Shown: piece by piece, positions 7,582-17,702 of the stretch
Position numbering within the stretch: the stretch's first letter is position 1
Layout: each line of letters opens with the position of its first letter
Assembly (NCBI RefSeq): GCF_013375535.1
Contig: NZ_JABXJG010000001.1
Span: forward strand, 2,708,001-2,772,000
Direction: 5' to 3'
Source of the DNA: Sphingobium sp. 15-1
Lineage (GTDB): Bacteria > Pseudomonadota > Alphaproteobacteria > Sphingomonadales > Sphingomonadaceae
DNA length: 64,000 nt
Position numbers and translations under genes: made by a program
The notes under the pieces: generated by a model
What the model saw: the letters and a program-made list of their open reading frames with translations, nothing else
The model's database searches: none
What the model was told of the DNA's origin: nothing

Positions 7582-8076
7582 ATGCGCACCCTTTGGGCAT
7601 TGGCGGCCGTGGGACTGGTCGCGGCCTGCTCCTCGTCCGAGGACAAGGCGCCGACCCAGCGCGAGCAGATCGGGCAGGTCTGGAAATATGAGGGCGGCGC
7701 GGACGGAAAGGCCAAAGTCGCCTATATCGGCAGCGCGAATACGGTGCAGACCATGACGGCGGCGGACACTTTCTCCGTCCTGCTGGTCCAGCCGATGGAG
7801 AAGGGCGAGGCTGACGTCACCGTCAAGCTGGTGGGCGCGCCTTTCACCTGCGACCTGTCCGATTGCCGGGTCATGGCGACTACGGAGGACGGCAAGACCC
7901 ATGAGTGGAAAGGCCGCATGACGGAGAATAAGGACGGCATAGAGGTGCTGCCCGCCGCCAAGGCTTATGACGCGATCAAGGACAGCAAGACGATCAAGGT
8001 GAATCTGGTCGTGGGGCCGAAGGACAAGACATTTCCATTCCAGTTCAACGTCGCCGGATTGGATTTGAAGGGGTAG
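7582..8076 (+). CDS. Predicted lipoprotein, unknown function
   Basis: This 164-aa protein opens with a lipoprotein signal: MRTLWALAAVGLVAAC, with the lipobox LVAAC placing the lipidated Cys at 16. It should therefore be anchored in the envelope. The mature part (SSSEDKAPTQREQ then a beta-rich domain with a CDLSDC Cys pair) matches no family I recognise; the pair could form a disulfide. AGGAG lies 12 bases before the ATG. It stands alone between sufE and a palindromic repeat. Confidence 0.75.
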   Translation: MRTLWALAAVGLVAACSSSEDKAPTQREQIGQVWKYEGGADGKAKVAYIGSANTVQTMTAADTFSVLLVQPMEKGEADVTVKLVGAPFTCDLSDCRVMATTEDGKTHEWKGRMTENKDGIEVLPAAKAYDAIKDSKTIKVNLVVGPKDKTFPFQFNVAGLDLKG

Positions 8077-8086
8077 TTTGTCCCAA

Positions 8087-8124
8087 GCGCACCGTGTTCC
8101 TGCGAGGGCAGGAACACGGTGCGC
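8087..8124. repeat. Palindromic repeat (TTCCTGCG family)
   Basis: GCGCACCGTGTTCCTGC and its complement are separated by GAGG. It lies between the convergent lipoprotein and ggt genes, so it may also terminate transcription in both directions. It belongs to the family found at 19748, 22982, 24392, 33007 and 39149. Confidence 0.85.
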
Positions 8125-8134
8125 TAAAAAGGCT

Positions 8135-9835
8135 TCACTCCTGCAACGAAACGCCCGGACTGCGCGGATCGGTGCCGCCGACCCAATGGCCGTCCGCTCT
8201 CCGCTCCGCCGCATTGGCTTTCAGGCCGAAGCGGTTGACCGACACTTTATGTCCCAGCTTTTCCAACGGCGCCTTCATCGCCTCCAGCGAGGTGCCCTGT
8301 TCCAGCACCAACCCGTCCTTGTCGAAGAATTCGAACCCCAGCGCGATCGACTCCTGCGCCGACAATCCCCAGTCGAAATGCGCGATCAGCGCCTTGGCCA
8401 CCTGCATGATGATGGTCTTCCCCCCCGCCGCGCCGACGGTGAAGATAGGCGTCCCCGCCGCGTCATAGACGATGGTGGGCGACATGGACGACAGCGGTCG
8501 CTTGCCCGGCTCGACCCGGTTGGCGACGGGCGCGCCGTCCTTTTCGGGGGTGAAGCTGAAATCGGTCAGCTCATTGTTCAGGATCACGCCATTGGCGACG
8601 AGCTGGCTGCCGAAAAAGCTCTCAATGGTGGAGGTCCAGGCGGCAATATCGCCATTGCGGTCCACCGCGACGAAATGGCTGGTGCCCGATTCGGGCTGGG
8701 GGAGGGCGGCGGTACGCTTTTCCGCGCCAGGCGGAATGCCGGGGCGGTAGTCATTGAGCGCCCTGCCCATGGAAATCAGCGCCGATCTCTGCTTGAGATA
8801 GGCAGGATCGATCAACCCGGCGATCGGCACCGACACGAACTCGGGATCGCCCAGCCAGGTGTCGCGATCGGCATAAGCGAGTTGCATTGCCTCCCCGATC
8901 ACATGCCAGGACCGGGGATCGTCCTTGCCCCATTGCGCCAACGGGAATCGCTCGACCATGCCCAGCACCTGCAAAACGGTGATCCCGCCCGCCGAAGCCG
9001 GACCCATGCCGCAGACCGTATAGACGCGATAAGGACCGCAAACCGGCTTGCGCGGCTGGGCCTGATAGCCGGCGAGGTCGGCCTCCGTCATCGGCACCGG
9101 GTTTTTCGGCGCGTTGCTGACCGTTTCGGCAATCGCCCTGGCATTGTCACCCAGATAGAAGGCGTCCGGCCCCTCCGCCGCGATTCGCCTGAACAATGCG
9201 GCGAGCGGCGGGTTCTTGAGGATCGTCCCCATCGGCGCGGGCTTGCCGTCGATCCAGAAATATTTCTGGATTTCGGGAAAGTCCGCCCAGACCGGCGCCA
9301 CCGCCTTCATCGCCGTGTCGAGCCGCTGGCGCAGTTCGAACCCCTGTTCGGCAAAGCGGATGGCGGGCTGGAACAGGTCGGCCCAGGGCAGCTTGCCCCA
9401 TTTGCGATGCGCGTCCCAGGCCAGCCGCAAATTGCCCGGCACCCCGACGGAATAGCCGCCCGGCCATGCTTGGCGGAAGGGCAGGGGTTGGCCGTCCGCC
9501 CCCATGAAACGGTCGGGCCGCGCCGCCGCCGGGGCGGTTTCGCGCCCGTCGATCGATTCCAGCACGCCGGTCCGCCCGTCATGATGCATCAGGAAGCCGC
9601 CGCCGCCGATGCCGCTATTATGCGGTTCGACGACATTGAGCGTCAGCATCATGGCGATGGCGGCGTCGGTGGCGCTGCCGCCCCTGCGCAATATCTCCTG
9701 CCCGGCTTCCGCCGCGCGCGGGTCGGCTGCGGAGACGGTGGCGTTGACCGAAACCGGCTCCCGCGCCGCGAGCGGGGCAGGAACGAGGGCGTAAAGGGTG
9801 AAGGGAGCCAGCAGGCCGAAAAGGCGAGAAGTCAT
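8135..9835 (-). CDS. ggt: Gamma-glutamyltransferase (periplasmic)
   Basis: It transfers or hydrolyses the gamma-glutamyl group of glutathione and related peptides. From the ATG at 9835 (AGGG 8 bases upstream; a GTG three codons earlier is also open) the protein is 566 aa with a signal peptide (LLAPFTLYALVPAPLAA). It matures by autocleavage before the nucleophile Thr385 in PESGTSHFVAVD. Other family features are NSGIGGGGFLMHH and KRPLSSMSPTIV with the later GAAGGKTI glycine loop. It is transcribed in the same direction as pyrD, 48 bases downstream of it. Confidence 0.95.
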   Translation of the reverse strand: MTSRLFGLLAPFTLYALVPAPLAAREPVSVNATVSAADPRAAEAGQEILRRGGSATDAAIAMMLTLNVVEPHNSGIGGGGFLMHHDGRTGVLESIDGRETAPAAARPDRFMGADGQPLPFRQAWPGGYSVGVPGNLRLAWDAHRKWGKLPWADLFQPAIRFAEQGFELRQRLDTAMKAVAPVWADFPEIQKYFWIDGKPAPMGTILKNPPLAALFRRIAAEGPDAFYLGDNARAIAETVSNAPKNPVPMTEADLAGYQAQPRKPVCGPYRVYTVCGMGPASAGGITVLQVLGMVERFPLAQWGKDDPRSWHVIGEAMQLAYADRDTWLGDPEFVSVPIAGLIDPAYLKQRSALISMGRALNDYRPGIPPGAEKRTAALPQPESGTSHFVAVDRNGDIAAWTSTIESFFGSQLVANGVILNNELTDFSFTPEKDGAPVANRVEPGKRPLSSMSPTIVYDAAGTPIFTVGAAGGKTIIMQVAKALIAHFDWGLSAQESIALGFEFFDKDGLVLEQGTSLEAMKAPLEKLGHKVSVNRFGLKANAAERRADGHWVGGTDPRSPGVSLQE

Positions 9836-9883
9836 GTCCGGCACCCTAATCGCTGCGTTGCGTCCTGCAACCCATATGACGGA

Positions 9884-10930
9884 TCAGGCGTCGATACCCA
9901 CTATCTCGCTGATATTCTTCACCCCGTCGCGGGCCATCAGCGCTTTCAGCCCTGCGTTGATCCGCTTGGCGAGATAAGGCCCCTCATAGACCAGCGCGCT
10001 GTAAAGCTGGATCAGGCTGGCCCCGGCGCGGATGCGGGCATAGGCCTGCTCCGCATGAGCGATCCCTCCGACGCCGATCAGCGGCAGGCGCGTGCCCAGC
10101 GCCTTGCGGAAATCGCGCAGCCTTTGCAGCGCCAGATCGTGCAGCGGCGCGCCCGATAGGCCGCCTGCCTCCCCGGCCAGCGCGGACCGCAGCGCAGGCC
10201 GAGAAATGGTCGTGTTGGACACGATCAGCGCGTCGATCCGGTGGTCCAGGCAGGCGGCGGCTATATCCTCGACGTCGGCAGGTTCCAGATCGGGGGCAAC
10301 CTTCAGGAAAATCGGCGTTTTATAATTCCCCCGCGCCGCCATTACCGCACCCAGCAACTGGTCCAGCGCCGCCCGGTCCTGCAACGCCCGCAGCCCCGGC
10401 GTATTGGGGGAGGAGATGTTGACGGTTAGATAATCGGCCAGCGGCGCCATGCAGGTCACGCCCGTCGCATAGTCGGCCACCCCGCGTCCTGCCGCCGTCG
10501 CATCCTTGTTCGCGCCGATATTGATGCCGATCACAGGCCCCCCTGGCCGCTTGCGCTTCGCGATCCGCTCCGCAGCCGCCGCTTGGCCGCCATTGTTGAA
10601 GCCCATGCGGTTGATCACCGCCCGGTCCTCGACCAGCCGGAACAGCCGCGGCAGGGGATTGCCCGGCTGGGGCAGCGGGGTCAGCGTCCCCAGTTCGGCA
10701 AAGCCGAAGCCCAGCCCGTGCATCTTGTGCGCGACCAGCCCCTCCTTGTCATAGCCCGCCGCCAGACCCACCGGATTGGGAAAGGCGATGCCCGCCACCG
10801 TCTGCGCCAGCATCGAATCGGGTTCCAGCGCGGGCGGCACGGGCATCAGGCGCAGCAATTTGATGGAGAGATGATGGGCGCGTTCGGCGTCCAGCGCGAA
10901 AAACAGGGGGCGGATCAGGCTGTATGACAT
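9884..10930 (-). CDS. pyrD: Dihydroorotate dehydrogenase (quinone), class 2
   Basis: It oxidises dihydroorotate to orotate in pyrimidine synthesis and passes electrons to quinone at the inner membrane. The 348-aa protein starts MSYSLIRPLFFALDAERAHH, the amphipathic class-2 membrane-binding helix, which selects the ATG at 10930 over the upstream in-frame start. The FMN/orotate barrel shows NPVGLAAGYDKEG, NRMGFNNGG, the catalytic Ser in NISSPNTPGL, SNTTISRP and IGVGGI. Confidence 0.95.
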   Translation of the reverse strand: MSYSLIRPLFFALDAERAHHLSIKLLRLMPVPPALEPDSMLAQTVAGIAFPNPVGLAAGYDKEGLVAHKMHGLGFGFAELGTLTPLPQPGNPLPRLFRLVEDRAVINRMGFNNGGQAAAAERIAKRKRPGGPVIGINIGANKDATAAGRGVADYATGVTCMAPLADYLTVNISSPNTPGLRALQDRAALDQLLGAVMAARGNYKTPIFLKVAPDLEPADVEDIAAACLDHRIDALIVSNTTISRPALRSALAGEAGGLSGAPLHDLALQRLRDFRKALGTRLPLIGVGGIAHAEQAYARIRAGASLIQLYSALVYEGPYLAKRINAGLKALMARDGVKNISEIVGIDA

Positions 10931-11289
10931 GGCGGCGCTATGCCAGCGCGGGAGCCGCGCGTCGAGTCGCTGTTGCAACGCGGCAACAGTGCCTCAGGAT
11001 CGACATTTGTTAACAAGATTCATTGGGATTCGTCCCGTTTTGGTCCGGCTAATGTCCGATCCATCCAATAAAATTTCCCCGATTCGGACGTAAGAGAGTC
11101 CTGCGACCCGAAGGCTCTAGGCCATATGGCCGACGAGACCTTTTCCTGACCCGGCGGTGAAAACCGCCGGGTCATTTTTATGGGGGCGTCCTATTCCATC
11201 GTCTCGGGAGAGGACGGAAAGTGATATTCCGTTAAGCATAGCCCTTGCACCTTGGCGGCGATGGCGCATATTGCTTGCTGGGGTGAGAT
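10931..11289 (+). ncRNA. Possible small RNA locus ending in an orphan terminator
   Basis: This 359-base gap between divergent pyrD and an AraC-type regulator holds no credible protein. A strong hairpin with a U-rich tail lies at 11148-11180 on the plus strand although no plus-strand gene precedes it. The bases before it (about 11090-11147) are a plausible short transcript. The 5' end cannot be fixed from sequence alone; no convincing promoter was identified. Confidence 0.4.
11148..11180 (+). terminator. Rho-independent terminator, no gene upstream
   Basis: GACCCGGCGG pairs perfectly with CCGCCGGGTC across a TGAAAA loop, followed by ATTTTTA. It has ten G/C-rich pairs. It terminates plus-strand transcription inside the pyrD/araC gap. 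Confidence 0.85.
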
Positions 11290-12228
11290 ATGCGGTCGCA
11301 TAACAGCGAAGCGCCCGGGGGGGCGCCAAATATCACGGCAAAAGATGGTCAGGCGCCATTGTCCTATACCGTCGACGCGGCGCAAGGACCGGTGCGGTTG
11401 CGCTACTTCGCGCTGCCCGAACAACTCAACGTCTATTTTGGTTCGCTTTATATCTTTACCGAAACGGCCGATCATTATTCCGATGTGACCCGCGCCGACG
11501 TGCCGCAACTTCGCTTCATGCTGGACAATAGCGGCAACTATCATTTTCATGACGGAACGATCGCGCCGACCCCTGAAGTCTGCCTGTTGGGTCCGACGCT
11601 GGGCGCGACCCGGTTCGAACTGGAAGGTCCAGGCCGCGTCGTCGGCATTTCCCTGCTGCCGGCGGGATGGATCGCGCTGCATGGCGGCGACGCCAGCACG
11701 CTGACCGATCGCGTGAAGGATCTGGGGCAGATTCCGGAATATCGGGAACTGCTGGAAAAGCTGCGCGCCGCCGAGGATGCGGAGGCGATGGCGGCGCTTT
11801 GCTGGTCATTCCTGGCGGGAAAGCTGGTCGCGCTGCCCGAATCGGCGTGGCGGCTGCTGGAGGCGGTGGACGGCTGGCTGATGGGGGAAGGCTCCCCGCG
11901 GATCGAGACGCTGGCCGACATCACCGGTCTCTCGCCGCGCCAGCTCGCCCGGCTCACCAACAAATATTATGGCTGTCCGCCCAAGCTGCTGGCGCGCAAA
12001 TATCGGGCGCTCCGCTGCAGCGCGCGGATCGCGCTGGATCATGAAAGCTGGCAGGCGCTGTGCGATGACGGGCGCTTCTACGACCAGTCGCATTTCATTC
12101 GGGAGATCAAGCATTTCATCGGCCTGACCCCGCATCAATTGCAGACCGAACCCAGCGCCGTGGCGCAACTTACCCTGCTGCGCCGCTCGCTGGGGGGGGA
12201 CGTGGCCGTGATCAACCGTTTCAGCTAA
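11290..12228 (+). CDS. AraC-family transcriptional regulator
   Basis: This 312-aa protein has an N-terminal effector-like domain of about 190 residues of unknown ligand and a C-terminal AraC-type DNA-binding region with two helix-turn-helices: IETLADITGLSPRQLARLTNKYYGCPPKLLARKYRALR and then DDGRFYDQSHFIREIKHFIGLTPHQLQ, which matches the AraC signature. The target is not evident; it is followed by the suf regulator about 100 bases later on the same strand but is not obviously part of that operon. Confidence 0.85.
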   Translation: MRSHNSEAPGGAPNITAKDGQAPLSYTVDAAQGPVRLRYFALPEQLNVYFGSLYIFTETADHYSDVTRADVPQLRFMLDNSGNYHFHDGTIAPTPEVCLLGPTLGATRFELEGPGRVVGISLLPAGWIALHGGDASTLTDRVKDLGQIPEYRELLEKLRAAEDAEAMAALCWSFLAGKLVALPESAWRLLEAVDGWLMGEGSPRIETLADITGLSPRQLARLTNKYYGCPPKLLARKYRALRCSARIALDHESWQALCDDGRFYDQSHFIREIKHFIGLTPHQLQTEPSAVAQLTLLRRSLGGDVAVINRFS

Positions 12229-12334
12229 GCCTTCGTCCCAAGCAAAAATGCCTTGATTCCGTGCGCCGGGGGGACCACATGCGCAATCGGATTGATTCGA
12301 TCCGATTTGAGAATGGTTCGCAAGACGCAGGGTC

Positions 12335-12795
12335 ATGAGGCTTTCGAGTTTCGCAGATTATGCCGTGGTGCTGATGTCGGCCGCTGCGCGTCATTGCGGT
12401 GCGGCGAAGATGAACGCGACCACGCTCTCCGCCGAAACCGGCATTCCCCTGCCCACCGCGCAGAAGCTGGTCAGCCGTCTGTCGGCGGCGGGCCTGCTCG
12501 AATCGAGCCGGGGGACCGGCGGCGGCGTGCGCCTCAGCCGACCGCCCGCCGCGATCACCCTGGCCGATGTGGTGGAGGCGGTGGAAGGCCCCATCGCCAT
12601 GACCGCCTGCGCAGACCATGGCGCGCATGACTGCTCGCTGGAGCAGGAATGCCGCGTCCGCCCGCATATGAATGTGGCGAACAATGCGATCCGATCGGCG
12701 CTCGCGGGCGTCACCATCGCCAGCCTCGCCAGAGAAGTCACCCCGCCTCCGTTCGTTTCGAGCGAAGTCGAGAAACGAGTTGCAGAGCAGACGCT

Positions 12796-12799
<4 letters not shown>
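12335..12799 (+). CDS. Rrf2/IscR-type regulator of the suf operon
   Basis: This 154-aa Rrf2-family repressor has an N-terminal winged helix ([51 protein letters not shown]) and three cysteines, Cys92, Cys100 and Cys106, that would ligate an Fe-S cluster as in IscR. It would report cluster status and control the genes that follow. Its stop overlaps the sufB start (ATGA). The last dozen residues, [12 protein letters not shown], come from a palindromic repeat at about 12754-12781 of the type otherwise seen between genes; IscR-like function does not depend on this tail. Confidence 0.92.
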
Positions 12800-14280
<1,481 letters not shown>

Positions 14281-14300
14281 CCCTTGCGTCCTCCGCCCGC

Positions 14301-14375
14301 GTCATGCCGGACTTGATCCGGCATCCCGCTTTTCTTTGGAAAGGCAGCGGGACCCCGGATCAAGTCCGGGGTGAC
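14301..14375. repeat. Palindromic repeat between sufB and the next suf gene
   Basis: The arms start GTCATGCCGGACTTGATCCG and end with the diverged complement GGATCAAGTCCGGGGTGAC, with about 17 bases between. This is a well-known style of alphaproteobacterial intergenic repeat. It forms a long hairpin within the suf transcript. Confidence 0.8.
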
Positions 14376-14405
14376 GAAGAATATGTAAGATCAAAGGACT
14401 GAAAG

Positions 14406-14861
14406 TTGAGCGACGAAGACGATATTCAGGATGCCCTTGCCGATTTCGCGGAGGATGTCGGCAACGGCCAGGCATGGACCGCCGCGATCCGCATCCTGAC
14501 CGAAGATTATGAGCTGGAAGAGGGCGAGCTTCAGGCCCGCGCCGCCAAGGATTTTGGCGACCTCGACGCCTATCAGGCCGAATGCCGCGCCGCGCTGGAA
14601 AAGGGCGATCTCGCCTTCACCGAGAAGCTCAAGTCCGACAAGGCCTTCCACAAGGCCAAGGCCCCCAACCTCGCCCGCATGGGTCCGGTTACGGAGTTCG
14701 TGACCGGCGTGCTGGAAAAGGGCGCGCCCGAACCCGGCGCCGACTGGTGGCCCTATATGCCCATCAAGCGCCATATCGACACGCTGTTCCCCGCGCCGGG
14801 CGATGTGCGGGACATGGCCTTCTGGACAGCGCGGACGCTCCAGCGCGCGCATAAGGGATAA
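14406..14861 (+). CDS. Conserved-context unknown protein inside the suf operon
   Basis: This 151-aa acidic protein lies between sufB and sufC, ending 3 bases before sufC. Translation appears to start at TTG 14406 (AAGGA about 10 bases upstream); no early ATG fits. It is helical and Glu/Asp-rich at the start (SDEDDIQDALADFAEDVGN) and then has WTAAIRILTEDYELEEGELQARAAKDF, a central EKLKSDKAFHKAKAP and a C-terminal WWPYMPIKRHIDTLFPAPGDVRDMAFW. There is no cysteine in it. I recognise no family; position and spacing suggest an accessory role in Suf assembly. Confidence 0.8.
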   Translation: MSDEDDIQDALADFAEDVGNGQAWTAAIRILTEDYELEEGELQARAAKDFGDLDAYQAECRAALEKGDLAFTEKLKSDKAFHKAKAPNLARMGPVTEFVTGVLEKGAPEPGADWWPYMPIKRHIDTLFPAPGDVRDMAFWTARTLQRAHKG

Positions 14862-14864
14862 AAG

Positions 14865-15611
14865 ATGCTGACGATCGACAATCTCACCAACGAAATCGAC
14901 GGCAAGGCGATCCTGAAAGGCCTGTCGCTCTCCATCAAGGCGGGCGAAATCCACGCGATCATGGGACCGAACGGCGCGGGCAAGTCGACGCTGGCCTATA
15001 CGCTGGGCGGTCGTCCGAACTATGACGTCACCGGCGGCACCGCGACCTTCGAGGGCGCTGACCTGTTCGAAATGGAACCGCATGAGCGCGCCGCCGCTGG
15101 GCTGTTCCTGGGCTTCCAATATCCGGTCGAGATTCCGGGTGTTTCCAACCTGCAATTCCTGCGCGAGAGTCTCAATTCGCAGCGCAAGGCGCGGGGCGAG
15201 GAACCGCTGTCGGGCGGCGAGTTCATCAAGCTCGCCAAGGAGAAAGCGGGTCTGCTGGGCCTCGACATGGAGATGCTGAAGCGTCCGGTGAATGTCGGCT
15301 TTTCCGGCGGCGAGAAGAAGCGCGCCGAAATGGTGCAAATGGGCATTCTCGACCCCAAGCTGGCGATCCTGGACGAAACCGACTCCGGCCTCGACATCGA
15401 CGCGCTCAAGATTGTGGGGGCCGGCATCAACGCCATCATGCGCAAGCCCGACAAGGCAGTGCTGCTCATCACCCATTATCAGCGCTTGCTCGATTACGTG
15501 AAGCCGGACTTCGTGCATGTGCTGGCGGCGGGCCGGATCGTGAAATCAGGCGGTCCCGAACTGGCGCTGGAACTGGAGCGCGAAGGCTATGCCGAGGTGG
15601 TTGCGGCGTGA
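14865..15611 (+). CDS. sufC: SufC, ATPase of the Suf scaffold
   Basis: This 248-aa ABC-type ATPase energises the SufBD scaffold. Walker A is GPNGAGKST, the Q-loop is in LGFQYPVEIPGVSN, the signature is FSGGEKKRAEM (SufC-specific form) and Walker B is LAILDETDSGLDID with the His switch in LLITHYQRLLDYVKPDFVHVL. Full length. It overlaps no neighbour but is tightly spaced after the unknown gene upstream. Confidence 0.97.
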   Translation: MLTIDNLTNEIDGKAILKGLSLSIKAGEIHAIMGPNGAGKSTLAYTLGGRPNYDVTGGTATFEGADLFEMEPHERAAAGLFLGFQYPVEIPGVSNLQFLRESLNSQRKARGEEPLSGGEFIKLAKEKAGLLGLDMEMLKRPVNVGFSGGEKKRAEMVQMGILDPKLAILDETDSGLDIDALKIVGAGINAIMRKPDKAVLLITHYQRLLDYVKPDFVHVLAAGRIVKSGGPELALELEREGYAEVVAA

Positions 15612-15621
15612 TGCTTCCCGG

Positions 15622-15725
15622 TTCCGTTCGCCCTGAGCTTGTCGACCCGGAGGGCGGCAATAGCCAACGGCCTTATTTTTCTTCGAAGAAAGGACTGGGC
15701 TTCGGCAGCCTCAGCCCGAACGGGT
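15622..15725. repeat. Imperfect palindromic repeat between sufC and sufD
   Basis: The arms are CGTTCGCCCTGAGC and CCTCAGCCCGAACGG, of the family whose best copy is at 35377. A second short hairpin (TTTCTTCGAAGAAA) lies inside. Confidence 0.65.
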
Positions 15726-15732
15726 CTATCGA

Positions 15733-16485
15733 ATGAACACTCTCACCCTTCCCACGCGCAAGGCCGAAGAATGGCGCTACAGCGATCTCGACGCGCTGGC
15801 CGCCATCTGGCCCACGCCTGCGCCGGTGCGCATCGATGTCGCCGCCGGGGAAACGGCGCGCCATCATCTGTTGCAGGACGCGGCCGACGGCGCGGCAGCG
15901 GTGCATGACTATGCGATCAGCATCGCGGACGGGGCGCGCTGCGACTTCCATGTCCTCAATATCGGCGGGAAATTCGGTCGCGTGACCTTCACCGTCACCT
16001 TGGGCAAGGGCAGCCATTTCGAACTGAACGGCGCGATCATCGGCGGCGGCGATCAGGTGCTGGAGATCGTCACCGCCGTCACCCATGCCGAGCCGGACTC
16101 GACCAGCGGCCAGACGATCCGCTCCATCCTGGGTCAGCGAGCGACCGGCAGCTATCTGGGCAGCATCAACGTCGCCCGCGACGCGCAGCGCACCGATGCC
16201 TTCCAGTCGGTCAAGGCGATGCTGCTCGACCGCACCGCCACGGCCAATGCCAAGCCGGAGCTGGAAATCTACGCCGACGATGTGAAATGCGCTCATGGCG
16301 CGACCGTGGGCGAACTGGACAGGCAGGCGCTGTTCTACATGGCCAGCCGCGGCATGGACCCGGCGACGGCCAAGACGCTGCTGCTGAAGGCCTTCGTCGC
16401 GGGCGTGTTCGACGATGTGGCTGATGAAGCGGTGAAGGACGGCCTTGAAGCCGCCGCCCTCGCCAAGCTGGAGGCACTGGTATGA
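15733..16485 (+). CDS. sufD: SufD, scaffold subunit (short form)
   Basis: SufD pairs with SufB in the Fe-S scaffold and helps iron entry. The 250-aa protein starts NTLTLPTRKAEEWRYSDLDALAAIW, the usual SufD opening, and has the beta-helix core and the C-terminal segment CAHGATVGELDRQALFYMASRGMDPATAKTLLLKAFVAGVFDDV, shared with SufB and needed for SufC contact. It is much shorter than the roughly 420-aa E. coli protein, mostly in the central beta-helix. The stop overlaps the sufS start by four bases. Confidence 0.94.
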   Translation: MNTLTLPTRKAEEWRYSDLDALAAIWPTPAPVRIDVAAGETARHHLLQDAADGAAAVHDYAISIADGARCDFHVLNIGGKFGRVTFTVTLGKGSHFELNGAIIGGGDQVLEIVTAVTHAEPDSTSGQTIRSILGQRATGSYLGSINVARDAQRTDAFQSVKAMLLDRTATANAKPELEIYADDVKCAHGATVGELDRQALFYMASRGMDPATAKTLLLKAFVAGVFDDVADEAVKDGLEAAALAKLEALV

Positions 16486-17702
16486 ACGACCTCGCCCAAG
16501 CGCTGCGGCTGCGCGACGACTTCCCCGGCCTTTTGAATAGTGAGGGGGGCAACTGGCATTATCTCGACAGCGCCGCCACCGCGCAGAAGCCCCATGCGGT
16601 GATCGACGCCATCGCCCGCGCCTATGGGCCGGATTACGCCACCGTCCATCGCGGCGTCTATGAGCGTTCCGCCAATATGACGCTCGCCTATGAAGCGGCG
16701 CGGCGGAAGGTCGCCAGCTTCATCGGCGCGCAGTCGGACAGCGAGATCGTCTATGTTCGCGGCGCGACCGAGGGCATCAATCTGGTCGCGCAAAGCTGGG
16801 CAGGGACGCAGCTCAAAGCCGGCGACCGCATCCTGCTCTCGATGCTGGAACATCACAGCAATATCGTCCCCTGGCAGATCGTGGCCGAGAAAGTCGGCGC
16901 GCAGATCGACGTGGTGCCGCTGACGGCGGACGGCAAGATCGACCTCGACGCCATGGCCGCGATGATCACCCCGGCGCACAAAATGGTTGCGCTGGCCCAT
17001 GTGTCGAACGTGCTGGGCAGCGTGCTCGACGTCCGCCGCGCCGCCGACATCGCGCACAGCGTCGGCGCGAAAATCCTGATCGATGGCTGTCAGGCCGTGC
17101 CGCGCCTCGCCGTCGACGTGCAGGCGCTGGACTGCGACTTCTACGTCTTTTCCGCGCATAAGCTTTACGGCCCGACCGGCATTGGCGCGCTCTGGGGCCG
17201 CAAGGAACTGCTGGACGCCATGCCGCCCTATCAGGGGGGCGGGTCGATGATCGACAAGGTGACCTTCGAAAAAACCACCTATGCCCCCGCGCCCACGCGT
17301 TTCGAGGCAGGCACGCCGCATATCACCGGCGTCGTCGGCCTGTCGGCGGCGATCGACTATGTGCAGGCCATCGGGCTCGACGCGATCCACGCCCATGAAT
17401 GCGCTTTGGTCGGCAAAGCGCGGGCGGCGCTGGAAAGCCTTAACAGCGTTCGCGTCTTCGGGCCGCAGGACAGCGCGGGAATCCTCTCTTTCGAGGTCGA
17501 GGGGGTTCATCCGCACGATGTCGGCACCATATTGGACGAAACGGGCGTGGCCATCAGGGCGGGGCATCATTGCGCGCAGCCGCTGATGCGCCACCTGCGC
17601 GTCGAGGCGACCGCGCGGGCCAGCTTCGGCATCTATAGCGACGAGGGCGACGTGGACGCGCTGGTCAAAGGCATTGAACGAGTGAGGAAAATCTTCGGAT
17701 GA
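16482..17702 (+). CDS. sufS: SufS, group II cysteine desulfurase
   Basis: This PLP enzyme removes sulfur from cysteine and hands it to SufE. The 406-aa protein has the PLP lysine Lys227 in FSAHKLYGPTGIGALWG and the persulfide Cys364 in IRAGHHCAQPLM, which is the group II (SufS/CsdA) motif. HHSNIVPWQ and IDGCQAVPRLAVDVQ complete the fold signature. The start overlaps sufD and the stop overlaps the next gene by four bases, so the three are translationally coupled. Confidence 0.97.
   Translation: MNDLAQALRLRDDFPGLLNSEGGNWHYLDSAATAQKPHAVIDAIARAYGPDYATVHRGVYERSANMTLAYEAARRKVASFIGAQSDSEIVYVRGATEGINLVAQSWAGTQLKAGDRILLSMLEHHSNIVPWQIVAEKVGAQIDVVPLTADGKIDLDAMAAMITPAHKMVALAHVSNVLGSVLDVRRAADIAHSVGAKILIDGCQAVPRLAVDVQALDCDFYVFSAHKLYGPTGIGALWGRKELLDAMPPYQGGGSMIDKVTFEKTTYAPAPTRFEAGTPHITGVVGLSAAIDYVQAIGLDAIHAHECALVGKARAALESLNSVRVFGPQDSAGILSFEVEGVHPHDVGTILDETGVAIRAGHHCAQPLMRHLRVEATARASFGIYSDEGDVDALVKGIERVRKIFG

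Noticed and set aside
8078..10159. Open plus-strand frame of nearly 700 codons across ggt and pyrD
   Set aside because: It is antisense to two well-supported genes (ggt, pyrD), has no domain pattern, and is rich in Arg/Gly/His as expected from the complement of high-GC coding sequence.
11040..11075. Sigma-70 promoter for the 11.1-kb small RNA
   Set aside because: TTGGTC and TAAAAT are present but 23 bases apart, too far for a normal promoter, so it was not listed.
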